Source of the DNA: Streptosporangiaceae bacterium
GTDB lineage: Bacteria; Actinomycetota; Actinomycetes; Streptosporangiales; Streptosporangiaceae
NCBI GenBank assembly: GCA_019239975.1
Contig: JAFAZE010000166.1
Location: 1-64,000, forward strand
Direction of reading: 5' to 3'
DNA length: 64,000 nt
Translations under genes and position numbers: made by a program
Shown: positions 7,221 to 15,720 of the stretch, in pieces
Layout of the letters: the number at the start of each line of letters is the position of its first letter
Position numbering within the stretch: the stretch's first letter is position 1
The notes under the pieces: generated by a model
The model's input: the letters and a program-made list of their open reading frames with translations, nothing else
Database searches by the model: none
What the model was told of the DNA's origin: nothing

Positions 7221-8009
7221 GTGCGTATCGCGAGGTTCGCCAGGGGCGACGGCGTCGCCTATGGCGCGATCGAGGGTGATCTAATCGCGGAGCTGTACGG
7301 CCATCCGTTCGGTACCGAGCCGGGGGCCGTTCGTCTTACCGGGCAGCGCTACCCGGTGGCCGAGGTCAGGCTGCTCGCGCCCGTGCTGCCGAGCAAGGTC
7401 GTGGCCGTCGGCCGGAACTACGCTGAGCACTCGCGCGAGATGCGCGAGCTACTTGCGCACGAGCCGCCCGTCGAGCCGGTGCTGTTCCTGAAGCCGTCCA
7501 CGTCGGTGACCGGGCCAGGTGACCGGATCGCCTATCCCGTGAAGCTGACCGAACGGGTCGACTACGAGGGCGAGCTCGCCGTCATCATCGGCCGGCTCTG
7601 CCGCGAGGTGCCGCCGGAGCGGGCGGAGGACGTGATCTTCGGCTATACGTGCGCGAACGATGTGACCGCACGTGACCTCCAGGCGCGGGACGGGCAGTGG
7701 ACACGGGCCAAGGGATTCGACACGTTCTGCCCGATCGGGCCGTGGATGGAGACCGGCACCGACCCGGCTGACCTCGGGCTGACCACGACCGTCAACGGGG
7801 TGGTGAAGCAGCACGCGCGCACCTCGGAGATGCTGTACGACGTGCCGGCGCTGGTCGCGTACATCAGCCAGGTGATGACGCTGCTGCCCGGCGACGTGCT
7901 GCTCACCGGGACGCCGGGCGGGGTGGGGCCGATGACCGACGGGGACGAGGTGTCGGTGACGATCGAGACCATCGGCACGCTGACCAACAAGGTGGTTATC
8001 CGTGACTGA
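7221..8009 (+). CDS. Fumarylacetoacetate hydrolase (FAH) family protein
   Basis: A 262-residue FAH-fold enzyme; characterised relatives hydrolyse or decarboxylate acylpyruvates and 2-oxo acids in aromatic catabolism. Seen here: VAVGRNYAEH (start of the catalytic domain, about residues 57-66), the metal-binding acidic cluster DYEGELAVIIG (about 114-124), and LLTGTPGGVG near the end. The GTG start follows GGAGAGG. A likely -10 (TAGGCT) lies near 7162. The stop overlaps the gltX start by 8 nt, an actinobacterial pairing that is conserved although the functional link is unclear. The true substrate cannot be assigned. Confidence 0.85.
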   Translation: MRIARFARGDGVAYGAIEGDLIAELYGHPFGTEPGAVRLTGQRYPVAEVRLLAPVLPSKVVAVGRNYAEHSREMRELLAHEPPVEPVLFLKPSTSVTGPGDRIAYPVKLTERVDYEGELAVIIGRLCREVPPERAEDVIFGYTCANDVTARDLQARDGQWTRAKGFDTFCPIGPWMETGTDPADLGLTTTVNGVVKQHARTSEMLYDVPALVAYISQVMTLLPGDVLLTGTPGGVGPMTDGDEVSVTIETIGTLTNKVVIRD

Positions 8010-9549
8010 GACCGTGAGGGTCCGTTTCGCGCCCTCGCCGAGCGGCGACCTGCACGTGGGCAACGTCCGCACGGCGCTGTACGACTGGGCGTTCGCGCGG
8101 CGGATGCGCGGCGTGTTCGTGCTGCGCATCGAGGACACCGACGAGTCCCGGGTGACACCCGAGTACATCGACTCCGCGCTGGACACGCTGCGCTGGCTCG
8201 GGCTGCACTGGGACGAGGGCCCGGTGGCGGGCGGCCCGTACGGACCCTACCTGCAGAGCGAGCGCATAGGGCTGTACCACGACTGGGCGGAGACCTTCCT
8301 CGAGCAGGGCGACGCGTACTGGTGCTACTGCACGCCCGAGGAGCTCGCGGCGCGGCGCGAGGCCGCACGGGCCGCCGGGGCCGGAACCCCGGGCGGGGCC
8401 GGAACCCGGGGCGAGGCCGGGGGACAGGCGACCGGATACGACGGCCACTGCCGGAGGCTGACCGCCGCGCAGGTCGCCGCGTACGAGGCCGAGGGCCGCA
8501 AGCCGGTGCTGCGCTTCCGCATGCCGCCCGGATCCACCACGTTCACCGACCTGATCCGCGGGCCGGTCACCTTCGACCACATGGCGGTCCCGGACTTCGT
8601 GCTCATGCGCGCGAACCGCACGCCGCTGTACACGCTCGCCGTCGCCGTGGACGACGTGCTGATGAAGATGACGCACATCGTCCGCGGTGAGGATCTGCTC
8701 TCGTCGACCCCCCGGCAGATCGCCGTCTACCGGGCCATGGGAATGCCGGACGAGGACTTCCCGGTGTTCGCGCACCTGCCGTACGTGCTGGGGCCAGACG
8801 GGCAGCGGCTGTCCAAGCGGAACGGCGTCGTCTCGGTCAACTGGTACCGGTCGCAGGGGTTTCTGCCCGAGGCGCTGTGCAACTACCTGGCGCTGCTCGG
8901 CTGGTCGCCCGGCGGGAACAGGGAACTGTTCACGCTCGGCGACATGGTGGCCGAGTTCGACCTGGCGCGGGTCAACAGGAACGCGGCCCAGTTCGACGTG
9001 CGCAAGCTCGAGGCCATCAACGGCGCCAAGATCCGCGAGCTCGCGCCGGAGGATTTCGCGTCCCGCCTCGTGCCGTTCCTCGCCCACGAGAACCTGGTGA
9101 GCGATCCCCCGGCGCCTGGGCAGTCCGCGCTGCTGGAGCGGGCGGCGCCGCTCATCCAGGAGCGGATCGGCAAGCTGTCGGAGGCGCCGGGAATGCTGGG
9201 TTTCCTCTTCGTGGACGAGACCAGGTTCACGGTCGACCCGGCGGACGCCGCGAAGGTGCTCACGCCGGAGTCCGCCGGGGTCCTGAAGGCGTCGATCGGC
9301 GCGCTGCGGAACGTGCCATCCTGGGCCGCCGCGGACATCGAGGCGGCGCTGCGCGCCGCGCTCGTGGACGGGCTCGGGCTGCGGCCACGCGACGCGTTCG
9401 CCCCCGTGCGGGTGGCGGTCACCGGCCGGCGGGTGTCGCCACCGCTGTTCGAGTCGGCTGAGCTGCTCGGCAGCGAGTGCACGCTCGGGCGGCTGGAGCG
9501 CGCGCTCGCCACCGTGTCACAGGCTGAGACGGTGCGCCCGGGCCGCTGA
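8002..9549 (+). CDS. gltX: Glutamyl-tRNA synthetase
   Basis: This is a class I aminoacyl-tRNA synthetase that charges tRNA-Glu (and, in bacteria lacking GlnRS, also tRNA-Gln for later amidation by GatCAB). The HIGH-type motif is HVGN at residues 18-21 after RFAPSPSGDL, and the KMSKS-type motif is RLSKR near 269-273. The 515-residue length is close to normal, but residues about 122-143 are a Gly/Ala/Thr repeat (GAGTPG-type, nt 8367-8430) not conserved in the family. The GTG start overlaps the preceding stop. The only tRNAs in this window are tRNA-Gln and tRNA-Glu. Confidence 0.95.
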   Translation: MTETVRVRFAPSPSGDLHVGNVRTALYDWAFARRMRGVFVLRIEDTDESRVTPEYIDSALDTLRWLGLHWDEGPVAGGPYGPYLQSERIGLYHDWAETFLEQGDAYWCYCTPEELAARREAARAAGAGTPGGAGTRGEAGGQATGYDGHCRRLTAAQVAAYEAEGRKPVLRFRMPPGSTTFTDLIRGPVTFDHMAVPDFVLMRANRTPLYTLAVAVDDVLMKMTHIVRGEDLLSSTPRQIAVYRAMGMPDEDFPVFAHLPYVLGPDGQRLSKRNGVVSVNWYRSQGFLPEALCNYLALLGWSPGGNRELFTLGDMVAEFDLARVNRNAAQFDVRKLEAINGAKIRELAPEDFASRLVPFLAHENLVSDPPAPGQSALLERAAPLIQERIGKLSEAPGMLGFLFVDETRFTVDPADAAKVLTPESAGVLKASIGALRNVPSWAAADIEAALRAALVDGLGLRPRDAFAPVRVAVTGRRVSPPLFESAELLGSECTLGRLERALATVSQAETVRPGR

Positions 9550-9568
9550 CGCCCCGCGGTCAGCGGCC
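9541..9568. terminator. Bidirectional hairpin between gltX and the esterase
   Basis: GGCCGCTGAC and GTCAGCGGCC form a perfect 10-bp stem with an 8-nt loop. The left arm includes the gltX stop codon. It lies between two converging genes and can serve both. Confidence 0.7.
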
Positions 9569-9587
9569 GCCTCGGCGTGTCACCGGC

Positions 9588-10640
9588 TCAGCCATCGCCG
9601 TCGTCACCGGTCAGCCCGAAGAACCTGATCGCGAGCTGCGCCCAGTCGGGGTAGTGGAATCCGAGGTTGTGGTCCTCGCCCGCGACGCTGTACGCGTCGA
9701 CCTCGACCCGGCCGTCCCGGTTGACGTACACGGTGTGCGTCCATGTGGGCCGCGGATGGTCGGTGTAGGCCAGCCGGGCGTGCAGGACGTTGGTCCACTC
9801 TTTGACCTCTTCGCCGAAGTTCGGGTAGTAGAGGATGGTGTCCGCGGTGCCGTGCCACAGCTGCATGCGCGGTCGCGGCCCGTCGTAGCCGGGATACGCC
9901 GCGCGGACGATGTCCCCCCATTCATCGGGCGTCTTGATGACGGTTCCAGTGGCACAGGCGCTGTTCCACAGCGAGCCGTCGGTGGTGGCGAAGCAGCCGA
10001 ACGGGACCCCCGACATCGCCGAGCCGGCGCGGAACACGTCCGGGTAGTCGCCGAGCAGCACGTTGGTCATCATCGCGCCGGACGATATGCCGGTGGCGAA
10101 GACACGGTGACGGTCGGCGCGCATGTGCTCCTCGGTCCAGCGGACCATGGACACGATGCCGACCGGGTCGCTGTTCCCGAAGTGGGTCAGCGCACCCGGT
10201 GTCGAGACGTCGAAGCAGTCGAGGGACGTCCGCGTCACCGACGGGTACACGACGAGGTAACCGTAGATGTCGGCGAGCGACGCGAACTCCGTCCCGTTGA
10301 AGAACGCCGGGCCCGAGCCGCCGCAGTAGTGCAGCGCGACCACGATGGCCGGATGCCGCCGCAGGTGCTTGGGGACGTACAGGTACATCCGCAGGTTCGT
10401 CGGGTTGGGCCCGAAGCCGGTGATCTCCTGGAGGGTGGAGGCCGGCGGCGGCAGGGCCGCGGGCGTGGCGGGCGCCGCGTGTGTGGCGTGCGTGGCAGGC
10501 GTGGCGTGCGCGGCGGCGGTTGCGGGGGGAGCGGCCGCGAACCCGGCGGCGCACAGGCCGGCGACGGCAGCGGCGGCGAGCGTCATCCGGCCGCGAATTC
10601 GGCCGGCTCCGATGACATCTTGCAGCGTGAGACGGAGCAC
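9588..10640 (-). CDS. Secreted CE1/PHB-depolymerase family esterase
   Basis: A 350-residue alpha/beta hydrolase with an Ala-rich signal peptide (about residues 16-43) and a short HAT/PAT repeat after it. GISSG (184-188) provides the nucleophilic serine; HGTAD (263-267) and the His of EDHN (324) fit the Asp/His of the triad. The family includes PHB depolymerases, feruloyl esterases and acetylxylan esterases. Lying next to a second acetyl esterase and glycosidase genes, a role in removing acetyl or feruloyl groups from hemicellulose is more likely than PHB breakdown, but this is inference. Met19 is an alternative start. Confidence 0.8.
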   Translation of the reverse strand: MLRLTLQDVIGAGRIRGRMTLAAAAVAGLCAAGFAAAPPATAAAHATPATHATHAAPATPAALPPPASTLQEITGFGPNPTNLRMYLYVPKHLRRHPAIVVALHYCGGSGPAFFNGTEFASLADIYGYLVVYPSVTRTSLDCFDVSTPGALTHFGNSDPVGIVSMVRWTEEHMRADRHRVFATGISSGAMMTNVLLGDYPDVFRAGSAMSGVPFGCFATTDGSLWNSACATGTVIKTPDEWGDIVRAAYPGYDGPRPRMQLWHGTADTILYYPNFGEEVKEWTNVLHARLAYTDHPRPTWTHTVYVNRDGRVEVDAYSVAGEDHNLGFHYPDWAQLAIRFFGLTGDDGDG

Positions 10641-10673
10641 GGTGGACTCCCTTCGGCGCGCCGTGCACCATTG

Positions 10674-10685
10674 CCGAAATATTTC
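10674..10685. promoter_or_regulatory. Palindrome CGAAATATTTCG, candidate operator
   Basis: A perfect 12-bp palindrome about 35 bp before the esterase start. It resembles the GAAA-N-TTTC inverted repeats described upstream of some actinomycete xylanase genes (from memory, not searched). Confidence 0.5.
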
Positions 10686-10762
10686 GACAATGCAAACAAC
10701 ATATTTCGCTGAGCGTAGACCTTTCGACCTCCTGGTTCAAGCTCAAGAGCGACAGATAGCGC

Positions 10763-10775
10763 TCGAAAGTTTCGA
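10763..10775. promoter_or_regulatory. Palindrome TCGAAAGTTTCGA, candidate operator
   Basis: A perfect 13-bp palindrome around a central G, about 125 bp before the esterase start, sharing CGAAA/TTTCG arms with the site at 10674. Half-sites (TTTCG) also occur at about 10704 and 10727. Confidence 0.55.
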
Positions 10776-10883
10776 CCGGCCTACACTTGCCGCCTCCGGC
10801 GGCTACCCAATCGCCGCCATGCCGGGGCCGGACCTCAGCGCGGCTGCCCAAGCCGGCGCCCGGCGAGCCGAGCGCGGAGGCGC

Positions 10884-10938
10884 GGGGCCGAATGCGCCAG
10901 CGGCCCCACTGGGCGGGGCCGAATGCGCCAACGGCCCC
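10884..10938 (+). repeat. 55-bp twin-hairpin repeat, copy 2
   Basis: Same length and layout as the copy at 4813: two GGGGCC-N12-GGCCCC units with a 7-nt spacer (ACTGGGC), loops GAATGCGCCA rather than AAATGCGCCA. It lies just beyond the 3' end of the downstream esterase. Confidence 0.85.
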
Positions 10939-10961
10939 GGTGTGCGGGAGGCCGGAGCCGG

Positions 10962-11978
10962 TCAGGCCGGGGCCGGGAAGGCCGGGGGCGGGGAGGCCGG
11001 GAACGTGGCTCGCAGGTGCCTGAGCTGGCGTTCGGAGTGGGCGTGCGGCACCGCGTGCCCGCTGTAGGGGTAGACGGCGATGCCCTTGGCCGAGGTGATC
11101 TCGTTGTACGCGGCGAACACCGTCGACGGCGGGCAGATATCGTCCATCAGGCCCACGCTGAGCAGGCATTCCGCGGTGATCCTGCGGGCCAGCAGCGCGC
11201 AGTCGACGTACCGCAGCGTGTCCAGCGCCCGCGGGATCAGGTCGACGTTCTGGTCGAGGAACTCCGGCACCTCGGTGAACGGCGCGTGCGGCGCCAGCGT
11301 GATCGCGCGCTGAATGTCGCACAGGAACGGAACGTCGGCGTGGCACACCGCCACCGCGTCACGCAGCAGCGCCGCGGTGGCCAGGGCCAGCGCGCCGCCC
11401 TGGCTCCCGCCGCTCACCGCGACCCGCGCCGGGTCCCCCTGCAGGGCGGCGGCGGTCTCGGCGGCGAGCACCGCGTCGGTGAAAAGCCGGGTGAAGTAGT
11501 AATCCTCCGGGCTGAGGATGCCCCTGGTCATCACCGTCGAGTTCTCCGGGCCCGTCGAATTGGCCGCCGGGTCGCCGGTCGCGCCGGTGGTCCAGCGGCC
11601 GCCCTGGCCCCGGCTGTCCATCACGAAGACCGCGTAGCCGAGCGCGGGCAGCAGCGCGTGCTCCGCGGGAACGCCGCGCCCGCCGCCGTAGCCGATGTAC
11701 CTCACGACCATGGGCAGGGGCCGCGCGCCGCCCCCCGTCTGCGGCCCGGGCCGCAGGTACCAGCCCCGGATCCGGTCACCGCCCGCGCCGGAGAACTCCA
11801 CGTCGTACACCTCGAGCGGGCTGTACATGTCCGCCTCGTGCCTGGTGACCCGCGGCGGCCTGGCAAGGGCGCGCGCGTCCGCGAGCCGCCGCGCCCACCA
11901 CTGGTCGAGCCCGGATGGCTCCCCGGTATCCGTGCGGTACGAGCGCAGCTGCTCCAGTGGCAGGTCATACCACGGCAT
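10962..11978 (-). CDS. CE7-type acetyl xylan esterase / cephalosporin-C deacetylase family
   Basis: CE7 enzymes remove acetyl groups from short xylo- or manno-oligosaccharides in the cytosol. The 338-residue protein has no signal peptide, carries the CE7 marker RGQGG (123-127), the nucleophile motif GGSQGG (Ser192), an Asp at about 279-280 (GLMDD) and a His at 308 (SGHAVPH). It is transcribed toward the secreted esterase and lies downstream of the glycosidase gene on the same strand, 60 bp away, probably in one unit. The C-terminal tail is Pro/Ala-rich. Confidence 0.88.
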   Translation of the reverse strand: MPWYDLPLEQLRSYRTDTGEPSGLDQWWARRLADARALARPPRVTRHEADMYSPLEVYDVEFSGAGGDRIRGWYLRPGPQTGGGARPLPMVVRYIGYGGGRGVPAEHALLPALGYAVFVMDSRGQGGRWTTGATGDPAANSTGPENSTVMTRGILSPEDYYFTRLFTDAVLAAETAAALQGDPARVAVSGGSQGGALALATAALLRDAVAVCHADVPFLCDIQRAITLAPHAPFTEVPEFLDQNVDLIPRALDTLRYVDCALLARRITAECLLSVGLMDDICPPSTVFAAYNEITSAKGIAVYPYSGHAVPHAHSERQLRHLRATFPASPPPAFPAPA

Positions 11979-12040
11979 CGTCGCCTCCCGGTGTCGCGAA
12001 CACGATCTCGCTCTCCCCGGTTATACCGCCGGCCGCGCGG

Positions 12041-13993
12041 TCACGGGGCGGGGTCCGCAGCGCCGGTGCCGGTGATTCGGAAGACGGATATACCGAACGG
12101 GCCCATGGTGACCCCCGCGCTCACCGGGCTTCCGTCCAGCGTGGCAAGGCCCAGCCCCGCGGCCGTCGCCGGTTTCACGGTCACCGGCTCGCTCGCGTGG
12201 CTGACCAGCCACGCGAACCGGGCGCCGTCGTCGCGCACAATGACGTCGGTGGCGACACGCGGGTCCTCGACGGTGATCTCCCGGCGGGCACCGGCGTGCG
12301 TCGCGAGGGCGTCGTAGAGCCGGACGGTGGCGTCGGGGTTGACGTGCGGGGTCACCGCGGCCATGTGCTCGATCGGGTACGTGCACAGGATCAGTGAACC
12401 CGCGCCGGTCCTGCGCAGCAGCAGCGCGGGCCGTCCGTGGCCGTCGGTCGCGATCACCTCGGCGCCGTCCGGGCGGACCGGCAGGAACGACCTGCTGTGC
12501 TCGTTGCCGGCGGCCCGGAAGGTCAGCCTGGTTCCCGCGGCGAGGGTGCCGAAGTCGCGGCCGAAGGTGAACGTGACCTCGGTGTCCTCGATGGGGTCCA
12601 CCAGGCCGTAGTACAGATCGTGCTGCACGCCGAACAGGCTGTTGAGCCCCGCGATGGACGGGCCGCGGTGCCAGTCGGTGGGGCCGGCCGAGTAGGAAAG
12701 ATACACGCACGCCCCGCCGTCGGCGAGCTGCCGCAGGCGGCCGGCGGTGGGGGCGAGCAGCTGCTTGGCCGCCGGCAGCAGCCAGAGCCTGGCGTCGCCG
12801 GCCAGGCCCGCGCTCTCCCTGGCCAGCGCGACCGGCAGCCCGGCGAGCCGGGCGGAGACGTAGGCCTGGCCGAGTGTCTGCTCCAGATAGCGGCCGTGCC
12901 CGGGGTCGGTGAACGGGTACCGGGTGTCCAGGTAGGCCGGGACCACCATGGCGGCGTCGGTGCCGGCGCGCTCGCAGCGGCCGATGCCGACGTCGCGCAG
13001 CGTGCGGGCGAACGCGCTCATCTCGGCAAGCTGCGGCTTGGGGCTGCCGCCCGCGTCGGTCAGCCCGAAGTGCAGCTCGAACGGATGGTGCCGGTACGGG
13101 TCCTGGCCGGGCAGGTCGAAATCGGTGTTGTTCCAGGCGATCCAGCCTGTGACGCCCGCGAGAAGGCTGTTGGCGAGCACCTGGCGGTAGTAGTGCGCGG
13201 CGTTGGCGTCCGAGGCGTGGTCGGAGCTGAGCCCGAACTCCTCGAGCACCACGGGGAGGCCGAACGTGCCCGCGAGCTCGCATTTCCACGCGGCGGCGTA
13301 GTGCTCGCGGATCCGGTCGCTGCCCATCGGGTACCAGTGCGGCCCGATGAAGTCGACCAGCTTCGCGATGTCGGCGAGCCGGAAGCCGTTCTCCTCGCCG
13401 GTGACCTCCAGGCCCCAGGCGCCGTCGCCCAGCGAGAACGGCTGGTGGCCGCCGGCCGCGCGCACCGCGTCCCGCATGATCTGCGCCCAGGCGGCCACGA
13501 CCTCGGGTGCGGTGGTCATGCCCCCGTACAGCGGCATCTCGTTGGAGACCAGCCACCCGGCCACGGCCGGGTGGCCCGCGAACCTGCGCACCATCTCTCC
13601 GGCGAACCACGCTTGCCGCCCGACCATCCAGACGTCGGCGTACAGATCCCGGCCGGCGCGCCACCCGGGATCCCAGTTGTCGCCGGACATGTGGCCGACC
13701 AGAAAGGTCGGGATGGTGGACATGCCCCGGGCCGTGTGCCTGTCGAGGAAGTCGGCGAACCGCGCCGTCATCGTCTCGTCGATCGTGTCGGGCGCGGGCA
13801 TGAAGTCCGGCCAGTAGAAGAACGACCGGGTGACCGTCAGGCCGTGCTCGGCCAGCACGCGCAGCTCGGCGGCGATCGTCTCGCCGTCGTAGTTCCGCCA
13901 CATCAGGGGCCCCCCGGTCCTGGACCAGAAGTTGGCGCCGAGCCAGATGACCGGCTCACCGCCGACGGTGATCTTGGCAGTGCTCCTGCGCAT
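12041..13993 (-). CDS. Clan GH-A glycoside hydrolase (GH5/GH42-like, mannanase or mannosidase candidate)
   Basis: A 650-residue cytosolic enzyme whose N-terminal TIM barrel (residues 1 to about 330) has the clan GH-A pattern: GANFW near the start, the acid/base Glu152 after Asn in WLVSNEMPLY, and a nucleophile candidate Glu252 in VLEEFG. The later part resembles the GATase-like and beta domains of GH42-type enzymes. No signal peptide, so it would act on imported oligosaccharides. The ATG at 13993 has AAGGAG seven bases upstream; a longer frame reaching 14251 would overlap the LacI gene and is rejected. Its promoter shares a 24-bp sequence with that of the transporter genes. Exact substrate is inferred, not shown. 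Confidence 0.75.
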   Translation of the reverse strand: MRRSTAKITVGGEPVIWLGANFWSRTGGPLMWRNYDGETIAAELRVLAEHGLTVTRSFFYWPDFMPAPDTIDETMTARFADFLDRHTARGMSTIPTFLVGHMSGDNWDPGWRAGRDLYADVWMVGRQAWFAGEMVRRFAGHPAVAGWLVSNEMPLYGGMTTAPEVVAAWAQIMRDAVRAAGGHQPFSLGDGAWGLEVTGEENGFRLADIAKLVDFIGPHWYPMGSDRIREHYAAAWKCELAGTFGLPVVLEEFGLSSDHASDANAAHYYRQVLANSLLAGVTGWIAWNNTDFDLPGQDPYRHHPFELHFGLTDAGGSPKPQLAEMSAFARTLRDVGIGRCERAGTDAAMVVPAYLDTRYPFTDPGHGRYLEQTLGQAYVSARLAGLPVALARESAGLAGDARLWLLPAAKQLLAPTAGRLRQLADGGACVYLSYSAGPTDWHRGPSIAGLNSLFGVQHDLYYGLVDPIEDTEVTFTFGRDFGTLAAGTRLTFRAAGNEHSRSFLPVRPDGAEVIATDGHGRPALLLRRTGAGSLILCTYPIEHMAAVTPHVNPDATVRLYDALATHAGARREITVEDPRVATDVIVRDDGARFAWLVSHASEPVTVKPATAAGLGLATLDGSPVSAGVTMGPFGISVFRITGTGAADPAP

Positions 13994-14028
13994 GCGGCAG
14001 AACTCCTTTTTGTTTGCGGGCCGTGCTG

Positions 14029-14052
14029 CGATCGAAGCACTATACCGGTTAA
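14029..14052 (-). promoter_or_regulatory. LacI-type operator inside the glycosidase promoter
   Basis: Twenty-four bases identical, in inverted orientation, to 15630-15653. On the minus strand the core TTAACCGGTATAG sits between a -35 (TTGACC, complement of 14054-14059) and a -10 candidate (TTCGAT) with 17-nt spacing. A second TCAACCGG half-site follows at 14056. CCGG-centred palindromes are typical LacI-family targets, and a LacI gene starts 57 bp away. Confidence 0.75.
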
Positions 14053-14108
14053 GGGTCAACCGGCATTGGCGCGTACCATGGGATACTTCCACACGTGAGG
14101 TCAGAGGT

Positions 14109-15218
14109 ATGAGCGGTGGCACGGGGGCCGCGCGGCCGAGGCGTCCGACCATCGCCGACGTCGCGCAGCGCGCGGGCGTGACCAAGGCGGCCGTCTCGTT
14201 CGCGCTCAACGGACAGCCCGGCGTCTCGGCGGCGACGCGGGAGCGCATCATCGCGATCGCGGCCGAGGTGGGGTTTCAGCCCAGTAGCGCGGCGCGCGCT
14301 CTGTCCGACGGCCGCGCCGGAGCGTTTGGCCTGGTCATTGACCGGCCGGCGCGGTTTCTCGGCATCGAGCCCTACTTCATGCAGCTCATCGCCGGCATCC
14401 AGACCGAGCTCTCACAGCGGCGCGTGACCCTGCTGTTCACCACCGCCGAGGACCAGGCCGCCGAGATCGAGATGTACCGGAGCTGGTGGGCGCAGCGCAG
14501 GGTGGACGGCGTCTTCCTGGTCGACCTCCAGCTCGATGACCGCAGGGTGGCCGTCCTGGAGAAGCTGAACATGCCGGCCGTGGTCGTCGGCTCGCCGCTC
14601 GGATCGGGTTCGCTGCCCGCCATCTGGCGCGACGACGTGGCTCCCACCAGGACCGTGCTCGGTCACCTCGCCGGGCTCGGCCACCGCCGGATCGGGCGGG
14701 TCAACGGCTTCGCGAGGTACTGGCACGTGAGGCAGCGCACCGACGCGTTCGTCCAGATCGCCGCGGACGCCGGCATGGAGGCGGTGTGCGTCGAGGCGGA
14801 CTACACGAGCGAGCACGGCGCGGACGCGACGCGCGAGCTGCTGGGCGGCGCCAGCCCGCCCACGGCGATCCTCTACGACAACGACCTGATGGCGGTGTCC
14901 GGGCTGAGCGCCGCGCAGCGGATGGGCGTGGACGTGCCGGCCGGCCTGTCCATCGTCGCCTGGGACGATTCCCTGCTCTGCGAGCTGGTCCACCCGGCGA
15001 TCACCGCCCTGCACCGGGACATCGCGGCGGTCGGCGCCGAGGCCGCCCGCCGCCTGGACCAGGCGGCCGCCGGCGTGCCGGTCGGGAACTTCCAGGAGAC
15101 ACCCCCAGTCCTGACCGTCCGCGACAGTACCGGTCCCGCGCCCGGCGGTGGCTCACCCCCCTCCGCCCGCGCCCGGCCCCCCCGCTCCCCCCGCGCTGCC
15201 CGCACCGCCGGCACCTGA
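14109..15218 (+). CDS. LacI-family transcriptional regulator
   Basis: Residues 13-35 (TIADVAQRAGVTKAAVSFAL) are a canonical LacI helix-turn-helix and hinge region, followed by a periplasmic-binding-protein-like sensor domain ending near 345 and a Pro/Arg-rich tail. The start is ATG at 14109 with AGAGG upstream; the frame itself is open further upstream but that DNA is promoter. It lies between the divergent glycosidase gene and the ABC transporter genes, and CCGG palindromes occur on both sides, so it is the likely local repressor with an oligosaccharide inducer. The ligand is unknown. Confidence 0.92.
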   Translation: MSGGTGAARPRRPTIADVAQRAGVTKAAVSFALNGQPGVSAATRERIIAIAAEVGFQPSSAARALSDGRAGAFGLVIDRPARFLGIEPYFMQLIAGIQTELSQRRVTLLFTTAEDQAAEIEMYRSWWAQRRVDGVFLVDLQLDDRRVAVLEKLNMPAVVVGSPLGSGSLPAIWRDDVAPTRTVLGHLAGLGHRRIGRVNGFARYWHVRQRTDAFVQIAADAGMEAVCVEADYTSEHGADATRELLGGASPPTAILYDNDLMAVSGLSAAQRMGVDVPAGLSIVAWDDSLLCELVHPAITALHRDIAAVGAEAARRLDQAAAGVPVGNFQETPPVLTVRDSTGPAPGGGSPPSARARPPRSPRAARTAGT

Positions 15219-15569
15219 GGCGCCCCTGCTGGCCCCGGGTTGGGCGCGGTAAGAAGCTGAATTGACGGGAACCGTGGCGGGCTACGTCTGCTGGCCCCGG
15301 GAGTCTGGGCGGGTAACAGGCTGAATGGGCGGCCCGGAGCGGCGAGACTGGATGGACGGGCCGGAGCGGTGAGAACCACAGCGCTACGGCGATCAGCGCG
15401 GAGTGAGCCGCGGTAGCGGCTCACATTCCGCGATCGCGCGGCCCGCGGGAGGCCCCCGGGCCTCCCCGGCCGCGCGATGCTACGGCGGGAAGCGCGGCGG
15501 GCGGGGGTCAGGGGGGTGTCCCCCCGGCTAGCAGAGCTACGGCGGGGACCACAGCGGGCCGGGGGTCCG

Positions 15570-15595
15570 GGGGGCTTCGCCCCCCGGACAAGCAG
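15570..15595 (+). terminator. GC-rich hairpin after the LacI gene
   Basis: A 12-bp G/C stem (GTCCGGGGGGC type arms) closes on a TTCG tetraloop. No T-run follows, so it may end or stabilise the LacI transcript in a factor-assisted way. A similar G-rich/C-rich motif lies at about 15508-15526. Confidence 0.5.
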
Positions 15596-15622
15596 AGCCC
15601 TTTGGGCGACCCCCAGAAAGTA

Positions 15623-15653
15623 TTGACACTTAACCGGTATAGTGCTTCGATCG
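15623..15653 (+). promoter_or_regulatory. Promoter and LacI-type operator of the transporter operon
   Basis: TTGACA (15623-15628) and TTCGAT (15646-15651) are spaced 17 nt apart, with the palindrome core TTAACCGG at 15630-15637 between them. The sequence 15630-15653 is identical to the inverted 14029-14052, so both arms of the locus share one promoter/operator design. Confidence 0.75.
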
Positions 15654-15720
15654 CGACAACGATCAACAACCAATGGTGCTGGTTCGGTGCCGTTCCCGCG
15701 ACTGAAAGAGGGTGTCTAGG

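Larger units (their letters stand above)
10641..10961. other. Spacer between two esterase genes: operator-like palindromes and a twin-hairpin repeat
   Basis: The part next to the secreted esterase start (10660-10780) is AT-rich for this genome and holds GAAA/TTTC palindromes. The other part holds a 55-bp twin-hairpin repeat copy. No reading frame with normal codon use was seen. Confidence 0.75.
15219..15720. other. Spacer before the ABC transporter: imperfect repeats, hairpins and promoter
   Basis: No gene-like frame. A 35-nt word beginning CTGGCCCCGGG is repeated at 15229 and 15290. ATCGCGCGGCC/GGCCGCGCGAT arms (about 15432-15482) and the stem at 15570-15595 can form strong hairpins. The right end carries the LacI-type promoter/operator. 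Confidence 0.75.

Noticed and set aside
12437-14098. 553-codon plus-strand frame opposite the GH-A hydrolase
   Set aside because: Runs into the LacI promoter and lacks gene-like codon use; the minus strand carries catalytic motifs and a good ribosome site.
15480-15600. Insertion-sequence ends (inverted G-rich/C-rich blocks)
   Set aside because: The blocks are local hairpins and imperfect direct repeats; no transposase gene or target-site duplication was seen.
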